Shown here: positions 37,616-48,100 of the stretch, in pieces | How the letters are laid out: each line of letters starts with the position of its first letter | How positions within the stretch are numbered: position 1 is the first letter of the stretch | Origin: Agaribacillus aureus | GTDB taxonomy: Bacteria > Bacteroidota > Bacteroidia > Cytophagales > Cyclobacteriaceae | Assembly (NCBI GenBank): GCA_030442055.1 | Contig: JAUJEB010000008.1 | Span: forward strand, 273,112-337,111 | DNA: 64,000 nt | Direction: 5' to 3' | Program-made: the position numbers and the translations under genes | Notes under the pieces: model-generated | The model's input: the letters and a program-made list of their open reading frames with translations, nothing else | The model's database searches: none | Told to the model about the DNA's origin: nothing

Positions 37616-37915
37616 ATTTTCAGTGTTAATGGATTGGATAATAGATTAAAAAGAGCTTAAAAACCCATTTCCTATATGAGAGCTTTTTTTTGTGAAAAGG
37701 TTGCAGTTTGTCGTCATTTAAAGCTTCCTATTTATGGCATTCTCCAAAAAGTCGGCCGTAAATCCAAAAGCTACGCACCAGGCAGGTAGTCAAGGCTCAA
37801 ATTAAACCCACAATTTTACCATAATAAACATTGTCTTACTATATTAACGGCCATGAGTATAAAATACCCACAACTATCAGTTATCAATTGTCCGTCACCA
37901 ATTATTTACTGTTAA
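37616..37915. other. intergenic region between divergent genes, nothing specific seen
   Basis: This 300-base AT-rich gap separates the serine-hydrolase gene from radA, which diverge. No coding frame, repeat or strong promoter consensus was recognised. Confidence 0.3.
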
Positions 37916-39292
37916 ATGGCTAAGGCAAAAACCGCTTTTTTTTGTCAGAATTGTGGCACGCAGTATACAAAATGGCAAGGGAAATGCTCTGCTTGCAATG
38001 AATGGAATTCCATCGTCGAGGAGGTTATTTCCAAAGAAGACAGCAACCAGCCTACCTGGCAGACGTCCCCTTCGACGAATGACCGGGCAAGCCAACCACA
38101 ACCGCTGCAACACATAGCTTTCAAAGATGAACGAAGGATTGTAACCGGTGATAACGAATTAAACAGAGTGTTAGGAGGCGGCATTGTGCCTGGATCATTG
38201 ATACTGATTGGGGGCGAGCCGGGAATTGGTAAGTCGACATTAATGTTGCAGCTGGCAGTCAATTTGAAAACATTGAAGGTTTTATATGTTTCGGGGGAGG
38301 AAAGTGAACAACAAATAAAAATGAGGGCTGAGCGTATGCAGATGACATCTGAAAATTGTTATGTCCTTACCGAAACTTCCACCCAAAACATATTTAAACA
38401 AATAGCGTCGCTTAAGCCTGACTTGGTAATTGTCGATTCGATCCAGACTTTGCACAGCCAGCATATAGAGGCAACAGCCGGCAGCATTTCACAGGTGAAA
38501 AACTGTGCTTCGGAGTTGATGAAATATGCCAAGCAAACAAATACACCCGTATTCCTTATTGGCCACATTACCAAAGATGGTGCAATTGCGGGCCCCAAGA
38601 TTTTGGAGCATATGGTAGATACGGTCTTGCAGTTTGAAGGGGACAGGCATTTGGCTTACAGAATTCTGCGCACTACGAAAAACCGGTTTGGGTCAACCGC
38701 TGAATTAGGCATATACGAAATGTTGGGTCAGGGTCTGCGCGAGGTAAGCAATCCATCGGAGATCCTGATATCTCAAAAGGATCACGACCTGAGTGGAATA
38801 GCTATCGGCGCCACGTTGGAGGGCAACAGGCCTTTGTTGATAGAAATTCAGTCATTGGTTAGTATTGCGAATTATGGCACGCCGCAGCGGAGTTCTACCG
38901 GGTTTGATGCCAAAAGACTTAACATGTTGTTGGCGGTTCTGGAAAAAAGAGGGGGTTTCAGATTGGGTACGCAAGACGTATTTCTCAATATTGCAGGTGG
39001 TCTTAAAGTGGAAGACCCCGCCATTGATCTGGCAGTTTGCGTTTCTATTATCTCGTCGATGAATGAAATTCCTGTGCCCGATCATCTCTGCTTTGCCGCA
39101 GAAGTGGGCCTTGGAGGAGAAATACGAGCCGTTAATCGCGTTGAAAATAGAATTAGTGAGGCCGAGAAAATGGGATTTAAGGAGATTTTCATCTCCAAAT
39201 TTAATGCTAAAGCTGCCGCGCAAAAAGAAGGTAACATCACCATCCGGTATTTTAGCAAGCTTGATCAGGTATTGGCCGCATTGATGGGTTAG
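37916..39292 (+). CDS. radA: DNA repair protein RadA
   Basis: The 458-residue RecA-like helicase acts in branch migration and recombination repair. The N-terminal zinc finger FFCQNCGTQY...CSACNEW is intact. Walker A is LIGGEPGIGKSTLMLQ, the RadA-specific motif is RTTKNRFGSTAELG, and a C-terminal Lon-protease-like domain (~residues 290-458) contains GGLKVEDPAIDLAVCVSI. Length is normal. The stop abuts the stop of the convergent PLP-enzyme gene. Confidence 0.95.
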   Translation: MAKAKTAFFCQNCGTQYTKWQGKCSACNEWNSIVEEVISKEDSNQPTWQTSPSTNDRASQPQPLQHIAFKDERRIVTGDNELNRVLGGGIVPGSLILIGGEPGIGKSTLMLQLAVNLKTLKVLYVSGEESEQQIKMRAERMQMTSENCYVLTETSTQNIFKQIASLKPDLVIVDSIQTLHSQHIEATAGSISQVKNCASELMKYAKQTNTPVFLIGHITKDGAIAGPKILEHMVDTVLQFEGDRHLAYRILRTTKNRFGSTAELGIYEMLGQGLREVSNPSEILISQKDHDLSGIAIGATLEGNRPLLIEIQSLVSIANYGTPQRSSTGFDAKRLNMLLAVLEKRGGFRLGTQDVFLNIAGGLKVEDPAIDLAVCVSIISSMNEIPVPDHLCFAAEVGLGGEIRAVNRVENRISEAEKMGFKEIFISKFNAKAAAQKEGNITIRYFSKLDQVLAALMG

Positions 39293-40246
39293 CTAGATGT
39301 GTATCAGATTTCCATGACGCTGGTTGAATCCCTCGATTCCCTGCAAACCTCCGGTGTGAATGGCCATAATGTTTTGACCCTTTTTAAAGAAGCCATCCTT
39401 CAGCAATTCATAAATGCCATACATCATTTTCCCTGTATAGATCGGATCCAGCGGGACCTGATGCAGATCCCAAAAATGATTAATGAAATCGATTAATGCG
39501 GGTTTGAATCTGGCATAACCGCCAAAATGAAAATGCGTGTTAATATCCCAGTTTTGGTATTTTTGTCCATTAAAAGCCAGAAGCAGCTTTTCAACATCCC
39601 TTTTCAAAAACTCACCTTTCAGGGAGGAAAATCCCAGAATTTTGGTGGCCGCTACGCCATTAATACCACTGATAATGCCGGCTATGGTGCCTCCCGTACC
39701 ACAGCTGCAGCAGAGGTAATCCGGCAACCGTTTTAAATCAGCTACTATTTCGGTACAACCTTTTATCGCCAGGTTATTAGTGCCTCCTTCTGGAATAATA
39801 TAGCTGGTGGCACCCGCTATTCCCAACATTTTTATGAGCGCTTTATCAGATTGATTGCGGTAACTGGATCTGTCCACATAACGCAATTGCATACCAAACA
39901 TGTTTTGAGCCTTATCAAGTGTGGGATTGAGGGGGTGTATTTCCTCACCGCGTATAATTCCAATTGTTTGGAAATAGTGTTCATATCCGGCAGCTGCCAC
40001 AGCCAATATATGATTTGAATAAGCGCCTCCAAAAGTAATTAGCTGTGTGGCATTTAATTTTTTCGCATGCTCAAGATTGTATTTTAGTTTTCGGAACTTA
40101 TTTCCGGAGATAAACCGGTGAAGCAGGTCTTCTCTTTTAATAAATAGTTCAACACCGCTGGACCGTGTGATATCATCCTCAATTTTTTGAGTAGGAATAT
40201 ATTCGTCGCCGATATAAGATGACCCTTCTAGGTTGACCTTTTTAAT
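39293..40246 (-). CDS. ACC deaminase / D-cysteine desulfhydrase-type PLP enzyme lacking a canonical start codon
   Basis: The continuous frame reads family-typical sequence: FIKREDLLHRFISGNKFRKL with the PLP lysine in SGNK, the FGGAYSNH segment with the substrate serine, then TIGIIRGEE and CSCGTGGTIAGI. The first standard start in frame is TTG 40006, which lies after both the PLP lysine and AYSNH, so it cannot be the true start. Upstream to about 40246 there is no ATG, GTG or TTG. The coordinates given begin at an ATT (40244-40246). Either an unusual start is used, a start codon was lost, or there is a sequence error. The 5' end overlaps the 3' end of the upstream EamA gene. These enzymes deaminate ACC or split D-cysteine. 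Confidence 0.65.
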   Translation of the reverse strand: MKKVNLEGSSYIGDEYIPTQKIEDDITRSSGVELFIKREDLLHRFISGNKFRKLKYNLEHAKKLNATQLITFGGAYSNHILAVAAAGYEHYFQTIGIIRGEEIHPLNPTLDKAQNMFGMQLRYVDRSSYRNQSDKALIKMLGIAGATSYIIPEGGTNNLAIKGCTEIVADLKRLPDYLCCSCGTGGTIAGIISGINGVAATKILGFSSLKGEFLKRDVEKLLLAFNGQKYQNWDINTHFHFGGYARFKPALIDFINHFWDLHQVPLDPIYTGKMMYGIYELLKDGFFKKGQNIMAIHTGGLQGIEGFNQRHGNLIHI

Positions 40247-41091
40247 TGCTTTAAATTTTGGATGATTACTACTGCAAATATAATAGCGCCACCGAAAATT
40301 ACCCGGGTTTCAAGTTTTTCTCCAATAAAAATCACCGCTAAAATAATGGCATATACCGGCTGCAAACTGGAGATGATGCTGGCGGTGCTGGCTGAGTAGT
40401 GTTTCAGGCCTCGAAGAAACAACATATGGCCCAGGGCAGTAGTGAAAAGACCTAGCAGGATCAGATATATCAGATTTTGAGTGGAAATTGGTTCCAGGTA
40501 ATAAAAACCCGGTGGTAAGAGAAAAAAAAGCGCTACCACCAACTGGTAAAATAATAAGCTTGTTCCAGGATATACGGTCACATATTTTTTGCTCATCAGG
40601 TTGCGGCATGCGTACATGACGGAAGAAATAATGCCGAATAGTACCCCAAGCGTTATGTTATTGTTAAGATCGGGGCTTGGTACGATGAGGATGATACCGC
40701 CAATGACAATAACTGATAAGACGATGTTTAATTTGTCAATCCTCGTTTTGAAAAACAGCGGTTCGAGCAAGGTGGTAACAACCGGAAAGGTGAATAAAGA
40801 TATTACCGCCACAGCAACGGTGGAGATTTGAATACTATAAAAATAGGTTAACCAATGCCCGGCAAGAAGAAAACCGCTAAGAATAAAAAACCGCTTGTCG
40901 CGAAGAAAATTTACCTGTAAACTTTCCTTGAAAAATTTAATAAGTAAAAACAAAAAGAACAGGCCTATAATACACCGGGACAATATAATAACAGGGACCG
41001 CTAATGAAATAGACTTCACTAAAACGCCAGAGGTAGCAATAAATAAAGTGGCCAGGTTTATTTCCAGTAAAGCCCTTAATTGATGATTCAT
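40228..41091 (-). CDS. EamA/DMT-family membrane transporter
   Basis: The 287 residues hold about ten transmembrane helices in two EamA repeats (5+5), for example AVISLFTFPVVTTLLEPLFF in the first half and SIISSLQPVYAIILAVIFIG in the second. These are drug/metabolite exporters; the substrate is unknown. ATG 41091 is the natural start. The C-terminus overlaps the PLP-enzyme frame. A near-identical but broken copy lies at 51,096-51,863, so this gene is part of the duplicated segment that precedes each RHS locus. Confidence 0.88.
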   Translation of the reverse strand: MNHQLRALLEINLATLFIATSGVLVKSISLAVPVIILSRCIIGLFFLFLLIKFFKESLQVNFLRDKRFFILSGFLLAGHWLTYFYSIQISTVAVAVISLFTFPVVTTLLEPLFFKTRIDKLNIVLSVIVIGGIILIVPSPDLNNNITLGVLFGIISSVMYACRNLMSKKYVTVYPGTSLLFYQLVVALFFLLPPGFYYLEPISTQNLIYLILLGLFTTALGHMLFLRGLKHYSASTASIISSLQPVYAIILAVIFIGEKLETRVIFGGAIIFAVVIIQNLKQLKRST

Positions 41092-41368
41092 TTTTTAATA
41101 ATACAAAGATTAATTAAAACCTGGTCCTTGTTGAAGGATTTTTGCTTAGAATTAAATGGAATGTGCAATTGGACTATCGGTTTTGCAAAGAGTTTCCAAA
41201 CCGGTACACGGCTTCGTCTCTTTCAGAGATAGAAGTTCTTCGTGATTACAGATGGTAGGAATTTCCTCCTTCCCAAAAGTAGTTTGGGTTTGTAGGGTGC
41301 TATCTGCTTATATAAAAAAAATTTTTTTCTACGGTGACATCCCATGTCACTGTCCGCGATTAGCTTTA
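40308..41368. repeat. segmental duplication, copy 1 (transporter gene plus RHS upstream region)
   Basis: The segment from the 3' part of the EamA gene through its promoter and into the region before the first RHS gene is repeated at 51096-52140 with few differences (compare 41089-41170 with 51861-51942). The copies flank the first RHS locus as direct repeats, so duplication by unequal recombination explains the two RHS loci. Confidence 0.85.
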
Positions 41369-41656
41369 TAGTAGATAATCATTTTTTAGGTAGCCCTTCC
41401 AAACGGTTCAAATTAGTGCGGAATATTTTCTCTATTATGATTATAAATGCTGTTGCCAGGTTCAAATAAATCTAAACGTCTAGCTATGAGAAAGTCATTA
41501 ACTATCACTTTCTATCTCCTTTCCTCAATTTCTCTAAATGCTCGACAGATAATTACAAAGGTCCATTCAAAGGAAGTAGATGAATTTTAAATCAGACTTT
41601 TTGATACATGAAAGAAATGATTAAATGAAAACAAACCAATTGAAATATAAAATATC
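41092..41656 (+). promoter_or_regulatory. shared upstream region of RHS locus 1, with conserved hairpins
   Basis: Three elements here recur before RHS locus 2. First is an inverted repeat around CGGTTTTGCAAAGAGTTTCC / AAACCGGT (about 41179-41205). Second is TCTCT-TTC-AGAGA (about 41218-41230). Third is A8T7 at 41314-41328 followed by GTGACAT-CCC-ATGTCAC at 41334-41350. In the second locus the last hairpin is GGTGACA-TTTCG-TGTCACC, where the stem is kept and the loop changed. No classical TAnnTTTG was pinned down. A role in controlling the RHS genes is inferred from conservation. Confidence 0.5.
41486..41590 (+). CDS. tiny signal-peptide-like open frame, possible remnant or leader
   Basis: The 34-codon frame encodes MRKSLTITFYLLSSISLNAR and continues to KEVDEF. 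It looks like a signal peptide with a short tail and ends 66 bases before the first RHS gene. No counterpart was noticed before the second RHS locus. It could be the 5' remnant of a secreted-protein gene; expression is uncertain. Confidence 0.25.
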   Translation: MRKSLTITFYLLSSISLNARQIITKVHSKEVDEF

Positions 41657-44600
41657 ATGAAAACAGTTTTTTTTATTTTGCTGAGTTGCCTCTTAACCTT
41701 TGTTGGGTATACTCAGGTGATAAGTTCCAGGGTCAATATCAGGGAGCAGGGCTTTGAGATTTTAACGCCGTCCCCAACTGCGGCGGCATTTGCAAAATAC
41801 GTCACCAATCCGGTATCATATTATACCGGTACACCACAAATTGATGTTCCGTTGTGGGAGGTACAGCTTAAAGATTTCACACTACCAATAGCATTAAGCT
41901 ATCATGCGGGAGGGATAAAGGTGGAAGAAGCTGCCTCTAATGTGGGTTTGGGTTGGAGCCTGATGGCTGGAGGAGTAATTACCAGGGCGGTTAAGGATAA
42001 GCCAGACGATAGTTGGCCGATTTGCGGTGACTTCTGGGCCTATCCGGCAAGCTTTACTACTCCTACCATTGCAGATTTTACCAGATGTGGATATGGCTTA
42101 CTCTGGGCACTTTCAGCCCCGTCTAATGCCAATTTTAATGGGCTGGATTCTTATGATATTGACCTACAGTCCTTCAACGGTACCGTTGGGTCAAATAGTT
42201 ACTCTTTAAATCTATTAAGAAAGTTTTACGGAACAGCCCAGTTTCCTGATAACCAAGACCTATACTTGCTTTCCATGGCTGATTCGGAGCCTGATATTTA
42301 TTATTTTAATTTCGCGGGGCGCACAGGAAAATTTGTATTCGATGTAAATAGTGGGACACCAACAATAAGGACTTTTCCATATCAGGATCTGGATATTCAA
42401 TACTCGACCAATGGTCATACGCTTACCGAATTTAGAATTACTGATGAACAAGGGATATTATACATCTTTAATGTTGTAGAAAGAACCGAGAACAGTTATA
42501 CCGCAAATCACAATGTCCCTTTGGATTATGGGGTTGGCGAGGCAAATGGACTGGTTTATGAAGTTAAGAATTATAATCCGGGCTCAGGACGGAAAGAATT
42601 TAATTCCAGTTGGTATCTATCCAGAATTGAAACACCACTTGGCGAATACCTTGATTTCACCTATGAGGACGAAGAATATTGGGTTGCTAACCGGGGATCT
42701 CAGCAAACCGGGTTATACTTTGTAAGGCCGACAGCCGGCTCTTTAACCTATGACCCAAATGACATAAATAATGATGGTTATTATAATAGTCAGATTAGAA
42801 ATGAAACCAATATTATAGGAAAGCGATTGTCCAAAATTGAAAATGATGAAATAAGAATCGATTTTCAAGCAACACATGAAAGGGAGGATTTAGTTTATAC
42901 CGAAAGAATTAGTGTCATTGGGGGACAAATACTCAATGCGCCACCTTACGCAATTGATGGCATCGTCATTAATAATAAAATTGGAGGTTTAAGCAGAATA
43001 AAAAAGTTTGTTTTGGATTATGATTACTTTTTAAGCGCAACCAACGAAAACATTAATCCGGTCGGTAATTTGGTGGATAACTATCATTTGAACATTTTAG
43101 TGACAGATTCTTCCAAGTATTATAAAAGATTAAGGTTGAAATCTGTTCAGGAATTTGGGAAGACAAATACTGCCCTGATACCACCATTCAAATTTGAATA
43201 TAAATACCATGATTTCACAAATGTTTCCTGGCACCGGCTTCCACACCGGCTTTCTTTTCAGCAGGATATTTGGGGACTTTATAATGGAGCAGCTGCAAAT
43301 AACACCTTGATACCAACAATATGGGTATATCCGACTCATTATCCGGTTAAGGACAGCCGCCAATTTCGTGTTTATAGAAAGTCAAGTCATACCGGTTCGG
43401 AATATCGCATGCCAGGGGCTTCTCGTTTGCCTAATTTAAATACCATAGATATTGGTATGCTAACAAAGATCATTTACCCTTCACAAGGGTATACCGAATA
43501 TCAATATGGGAGCCATATCTTTGACGATGAAGGTGAAGATGAAGTTGGTGGGGGAGTAAGGATCAATAGGATAATCAAACATGATGGCTACGATCACACT
43601 AAGGATATCAAATATGACTATAATTATTCCACGTCCGACACAGATATTTCATCAAGTGGGAAGGTGATAGGTAAGCCTATTTTTGCTGTTCGAAATACGA
43701 ATCTTGCGGGGGTTGGCATAGCAAACAATGATACGGAACTTACCTACAAAAGTGTAACTACGAGGTATAGTACACCACAGGCAGCCGTAGGGCGTACCAA
43801 CAACAGCTATGTTGGATACCGGCGGGTTGTGGAGTCTATTCTTGGAAACGGAAAGAACGAATATACCTACAGCATGCCCGCTACGTGGCATGAAAAAAAT
43901 GACACACCAATAGGAACTGGTGATGGTGTTTGTGATCCAAATTTAGATGGTCATTGTGACGAGTTATATGAGCTTACACCTGTGGAGGATATCATCGTTA
44001 CAAGAACGGGGAGTCACCTGAATATTGCGGATTACGACTTTAGTCAGAATCCTGCACTGCCAAATACTTTTCCATTTCCTGAAAACCCTAATTACGATTG
44101 GCAACGCGGACACCTGCTTTCACAAAAATCTTTTAAGGAAGATGGCAGTCTTGTCAAAGAAAATGTTTATTCCTATACTAACTACTTTCCCAATAGCGGT
44201 ACTGCTCCCGCCAAAGTGTTCGGAATTAGATTATCCCATCATTATCCGCTTTTGAATAACTCAAGCGCTCCCAATGCTTACGTATTCAGAGCGGCCAAAT
44301 ATGAGATTTTTACAGATGTCGCAAAAGTGCTTGCGTCTGAGACCGAGATAATCCATGATCAAATTGACCCTCCCAAGTTTGTTACCACAGTTACGGACTA
44401 TACCTATAACAACCCAGTATCTACCCAGTTCTCTGAGGTTACCAGTACCGACAATCGGAATCGAACGCTGAAAACAGTTAATAAATACCCAACAGATTTT
44501 GCAGGAAGTGAGTTTGGCAGTAATTTATTAAGGACTAATCACATGCATAGTCAATTACTGCAGCAGACCAGCCTCGTTGACAATAATCCTATTTCCAAAG

Positions 44601-45127
44601 TTGAAACAGACTATGAAAGTAAAAATGGAAAGGTCGTACCTACTGCCATTACCAGCTATCCGGATGGAGCAGGTGAAAGTGTGAAGGTGTCAGTGGATTA
44701 TGATACTGATCCAAATATCGTTGAGAAAGTTCGTGTATTAGAGGAAGATGTAAACGGAAACATAACAGAAGCCGGACTGTACACTGCCTATCTTTGGGGA
44801 TACAATGGAAAATATCCTGTGGCAGAGGTAATTGGCAGCACTCATGCAAGCATTTCTGCACTAGTAAATACCAATATCTTACAAAACCCGCCCTCCGATC
44901 AACAGTTACGTACCGAACTGAACAAAATACGAACAGGCCTTGCCAATACTGCCGCACAGGTAACTACCTACACTTATGATCCATTGGTTGGAATGACATC
45001 ACAAACTGATCCAAACGGACAAACTATCTTTTATCAGTACGATGATTTTAACAGGCTGGAATTGATTAAAGATCAGGCTGGTAACATCGTACAGCAATAC
45101 TCCTACAATTACAAATCTTCCCAATAA
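41657..45127 (+). CDS. secreted SpvB/RHS-like protein, first gene of RHS locus 1
   Basis: The 1,156 residues start with a signal peptide (MKTVFFILLSCLLTFVGYTQ). Residues ~76-110 hold the SpvB/TcB-like signature LPIALSYHAGGIKVEE...VGLGWSLMAGGVITR. The middle is beta-rich, with many Y/W-x-x-D/G patterns, and the C-terminal part has YD repeats (YLWGYNGKYPVAEV, TYDPLVGMTSQTDPNG, IFYQYDDFNRLELIKDQAG). No toxin domain is present. It ends 12 bases before the RHS-core gene. By analogy with TcB/TcC proteins, it may form one half of a hollow cocoon whose other half is the second gene; this is inference. A paralogue lies at 52,302. Confidence 0.8.
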   Translation: MKTVFFILLSCLLTFVGYTQVISSRVNIREQGFEILTPSPTAAAFAKYVTNPVSYYTGTPQIDVPLWEVQLKDFTLPIALSYHAGGIKVEEAASNVGLGWSLMAGGVITRAVKDKPDDSWPICGDFWAYPASFTTPTIADFTRCGYGLLWALSAPSNANFNGLDSYDIDLQSFNGTVGSNSYSLNLLRKFYGTAQFPDNQDLYLLSMADSEPDIYYFNFAGRTGKFVFDVNSGTPTIRTFPYQDLDIQYSTNGHTLTEFRITDEQGILYIFNVVERTENSYTANHNVPLDYGVGEANGLVYEVKNYNPGSGRKEFNSSWYLSRIETPLGEYLDFTYEDEEYWVANRGSQQTGLYFVRPTAGSLTYDPNDINNDGYYNSQIRNETNIIGKRLSKIENDEIRIDFQATHEREDLVYTERISVIGGQILNAPPYAIDGIVINNKIGGLSRIKKFVLDYDYFLSATNENINPVGNLVDNYHLNILVTDSSKYYKRLRLKSVQEFGKTNTALIPPFKFEYKYHDFTNVSWHRLPHRLSFQQDIWGLYNGAAANNTLIPTIWVYPTHYPVKDSRQFRVYRKSSHTGSEYRMPGASRLPNLNTIDIGMLTKIIYPSQGYTEYQYGSHIFDDEGEDEVGGGVRINRIIKHDGYDHTKDIKYDYNYSTSDTDISSSGKVIGKPIFAVRNTNLAGVGIANNDTELTYKSVTTRYSTPQAAVGRTNNSYVGYRRVVESILGNGKNEYTYSMPATWHEKNDTPIGTGDGVCDPNLDGHCDELYELTPVEDIIVTRTGSHLNIADYDFSQNPALPNTFPFPENPNYDWQRGHLLSQKSFKEDGSLVKENVYSYTNYFPNSGTAPAKVFGIRLSHHYPLLNNSSAPNAYVFRAAKYEIFTDVAKVLASETEIIHDQIDPPKFVTTVTDYTYNNPVSTQFSEVTSTDNRNRTLKTVNKYPTDFAGSEFGSNLLRTNHMHSQLLQQTSLVDNNPISKVETDYESKNGKVVPTAITSYPDGAGESVKVSVDYDTDPNIVEKVRVLEEDVNGNITEAGLYTAYLWGYNGKYPVAEVIGSTHASISALVNTNILQNPPSDQQLRTELNKIRTGLANTAAQVTTYTYDPLVGMTSQTDPNGQTIFYQYDDFNRLELIKDQAGNIVQQYSYNYKSSQ

Positions 45128-45139
45128 AATTTCTGAAAG

Positions 45140-48100
45140 ATGTACAAAATAAGTAAAAAGATGACTTTAAAGTTGAGTAATTCAATCGGCTACTTGTTGG
45201 GAATAACTCTTTTGCTATTAGTTAATCCTACTTCGTATAGTCAATCTCTTCCGGTGAATGTCACGATAACCACAGGATATGATCCGGGTAATAACTACAT
45301 TGAGGCCATAGAGAGCATTCGAATCTTGCCAGACTTCCACGTGCCTTCAGGTAGTACCTTCACAGCCAGGGTGCGGCCTAAAAATGAGTATTTACCCACA
45401 GATCCTCAGGATGTGAACTTTGTAAAAGCCGAAACCATTCTTGTTACCGGAAAGACGACCAAGGCGGCAGTGGCTGGATTAAAAGTGGAAGAGAAGAGTG
45501 TGGGCTTTGAGTATTATGACGGCCTGGGCAGGTTGATGCAAACAGTAGCGGTAAAACAAAGCCCCTCTTTCGAAGATATTATTGTCCCTTTTGAATATGA
45601 TGCATTTGGAAGGCGCAAGAAAGAATACCTTCCATATATAGGCAATATACCTGATGGTACCTTCCGGGCAAACAGTATTACTGAACAAGATGCTTTTTAT
45701 AACCCTGCTGTCCATGGTAGTTTTCACGATGGGGTAAAAACTGATAATGATCCTTTCTCGGAAAAAGCTTTTGAGGCTTCCTTCCTGAATCGGGTATCCC
45801 AGGAAGCGGCACCAGGTGCTGCCTGGCAACTGAATAACAAAGCGATGAAATATGACTATCTCACTAACTTAAATGGTACTGTGGCAGGTCGGGAAAGAGT
45901 TATTTTATGGGGAATAACCAATAATTTACCCGATAATTTGCAGTTTTATGCCAGTGGTAGTTTACTGATCAATGTTACTACTGATGAGGAAGGTCACGAA
46001 GTGAGGGAATTTATTGATAAACGGGGTCGTACTGTATTAAAGAAGGTACAGGAAGCTGCCTCGGCTCAAATTAACAATGACAGTCACTATTTACTTACCT
46101 ACTATATTTATGATGACATAGGTGACCTTCGTTTTGTGCTTCCTCCCGAGGCCACAGCCCGGCTTGCAAGTGAGTATACCGGGCAAACTGCGTTGAATAA
46201 ACAAAACTTCCTCAACCGCTGGGCCTTTCAGTATCAATATGACGGGCTAAGAAGAATGATTGAAAGACGAGTGCCCGGAGCTGAACCGGTATACATGATA
46301 TACGATAAAAGAGACAGGCTTGTACTTACACAAGACGGCAACCAGAGAAATTCATCTGTGACGTCAGGGAAAGAATGGGTCTTCAACAAATACGATGAGC
46401 TGAACCGAGTGATTATGACCGGCATCTATACTCATGGTAGCATTATAGACAGGTCAGCTATGCAGGTGCTGGTAAATAACGAAACCGATCAATATGAAAC
46501 GTATAACGGGAATACCGGGAATCATGGATATTCTAATATTGTATTTCCTACTACAGGTTTAGATATCGATGCTGTGACCTATTATGATAAATATGATTTC
46601 GTTACAGATCTGACATGGAGTGGTTACAATGCTACTACTGCTGGAGTACTTAGTCCCGTTCAAGGTCAGCAAACCGGTTCCTTAACAAAAATACTTGGAA
46701 GCAGCACGTATTTGAAAAATGCCGTCTATTACGATGATAAATATCGCGAGGTTGAGGCTATCACCAAAAATCATATCAACGGCAAGGATATAGTGAAAAA
46801 CACCTACGACTTCTCGGGTCGTTTGATAAGCAGTCAACGGGTTCATAGCGGTGGTCCTGAAGATGTAACAACGTTGGAAGAATATACTTATGATCATGCA
46901 AGTCGACGACAAGAGGTTTATCACACGATTAATACAGGTCCCAGAACGCTGTTAGCATCAAGCAGCTATAATGAGCTGGGAGAATTGATAGAAAAAAACC
47001 TGCATTCCTCTAACAATGGATCCAGCTTCTTGCAATCAGTAGATTATCGTTACAACGTTCGCGGATGGCTTACCCATATTAACAACAGTGCTCTTAGCAA
47101 TGACGGAACCTACAATAATGATGCAAATGATCTTTTTGGCATGGAATTGATTTATAACCAGGCGACAATAAATATTAATGGCACCAATAGCACACCACAA
47201 TACAATGGCAACATTTCGGCAATAAAATGGAAAACAGACGTTCAATCAGGGACACCAGTGGAAAGAGTCTATGGATATACCTACGATCCTGTAAATCGCC
47301 TTAAAACGGCAAAATATGCCGCTAAATCAGGTGCTAACTGGACTGGCGAGGCAGGGTTTCATGATGTTGAAAACCTGGGTTATGATAAAAACGGTAACAT
47401 TTCAACGCTTAAAAGGTACGCCAATCTGAGTGGTACCAGGGGGACTATCGATAACCTGTCTTATGCCTATACCAATGGCAATCAGTTGCAAAACGTTCAG
47501 GATACCAATGGCACCGATGAAGGCTTTAAAGATGGTGTTAGTTTGACCACCGAATATGCTTATGATGACAATGGCAACCTCATCTATGATCTGAACAAGA
47601 ATATTACAGCTATCCGGTATAATTATTTGAACCTGCCAAGAGAGGTAGAGTTTTCATCAGGACAAAAAATTATCTTTACCTATGATGCAGCAGGAATTAA
47701 ACTTAAGAAAGAGGTCAAGAATAGTGATGGATCCAACATTGGACAAACGGATTATATAAATGGCTTTCACAATGAAAACGGAGCTTTATCTTTTCTTGCC
47801 ACCGGTGAGGGGAGAGCTATAAAAAATGGCACTGATTTCGAATACGATTATTTTTTAACAGACCATCAGGGGAATAACCGGCTTTCATTTGGCTGGTTGA
47901 AGGAGAAAGACGTCTTTAAGGCTACCATGGAAACTGAAAATAACACTGAGGAGTCTACTAATTTTGTGAAGTTAAATACAAGGGTCACCAGCCTGGCTAA
48001 TAACCATACGGCAACCTATGAGGTAGAGGGGACAGCGAATGAAGCAGCCAGGTTAAATGGTTTTGATAATACTGCTATAGGCCCGGGAATTGTGCTGGAA

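Noticed and set aside
39293..40006. A 237-residue PLP enzyme starting at TTG 40006
   Set aside because: It would lack the PLP lysine and AYSNH, which are encoded in the same frame just upstream.
41314..41350. A/T tract plus GTGACAT hairpin as an intrinsic terminator
   Set aside because: The T-run precedes the hairpin on the plus strand, and on the minus strand the hairpin is followed by A's, so neither orientation fits a terminator.
41657..45127. Full TcB identity for the first RHS-locus protein
   Set aside because: The SpvB-like start and YD repeats fit, but no beta-propeller region was recognised and there is no TcA gene, so only an analogy is claimed.
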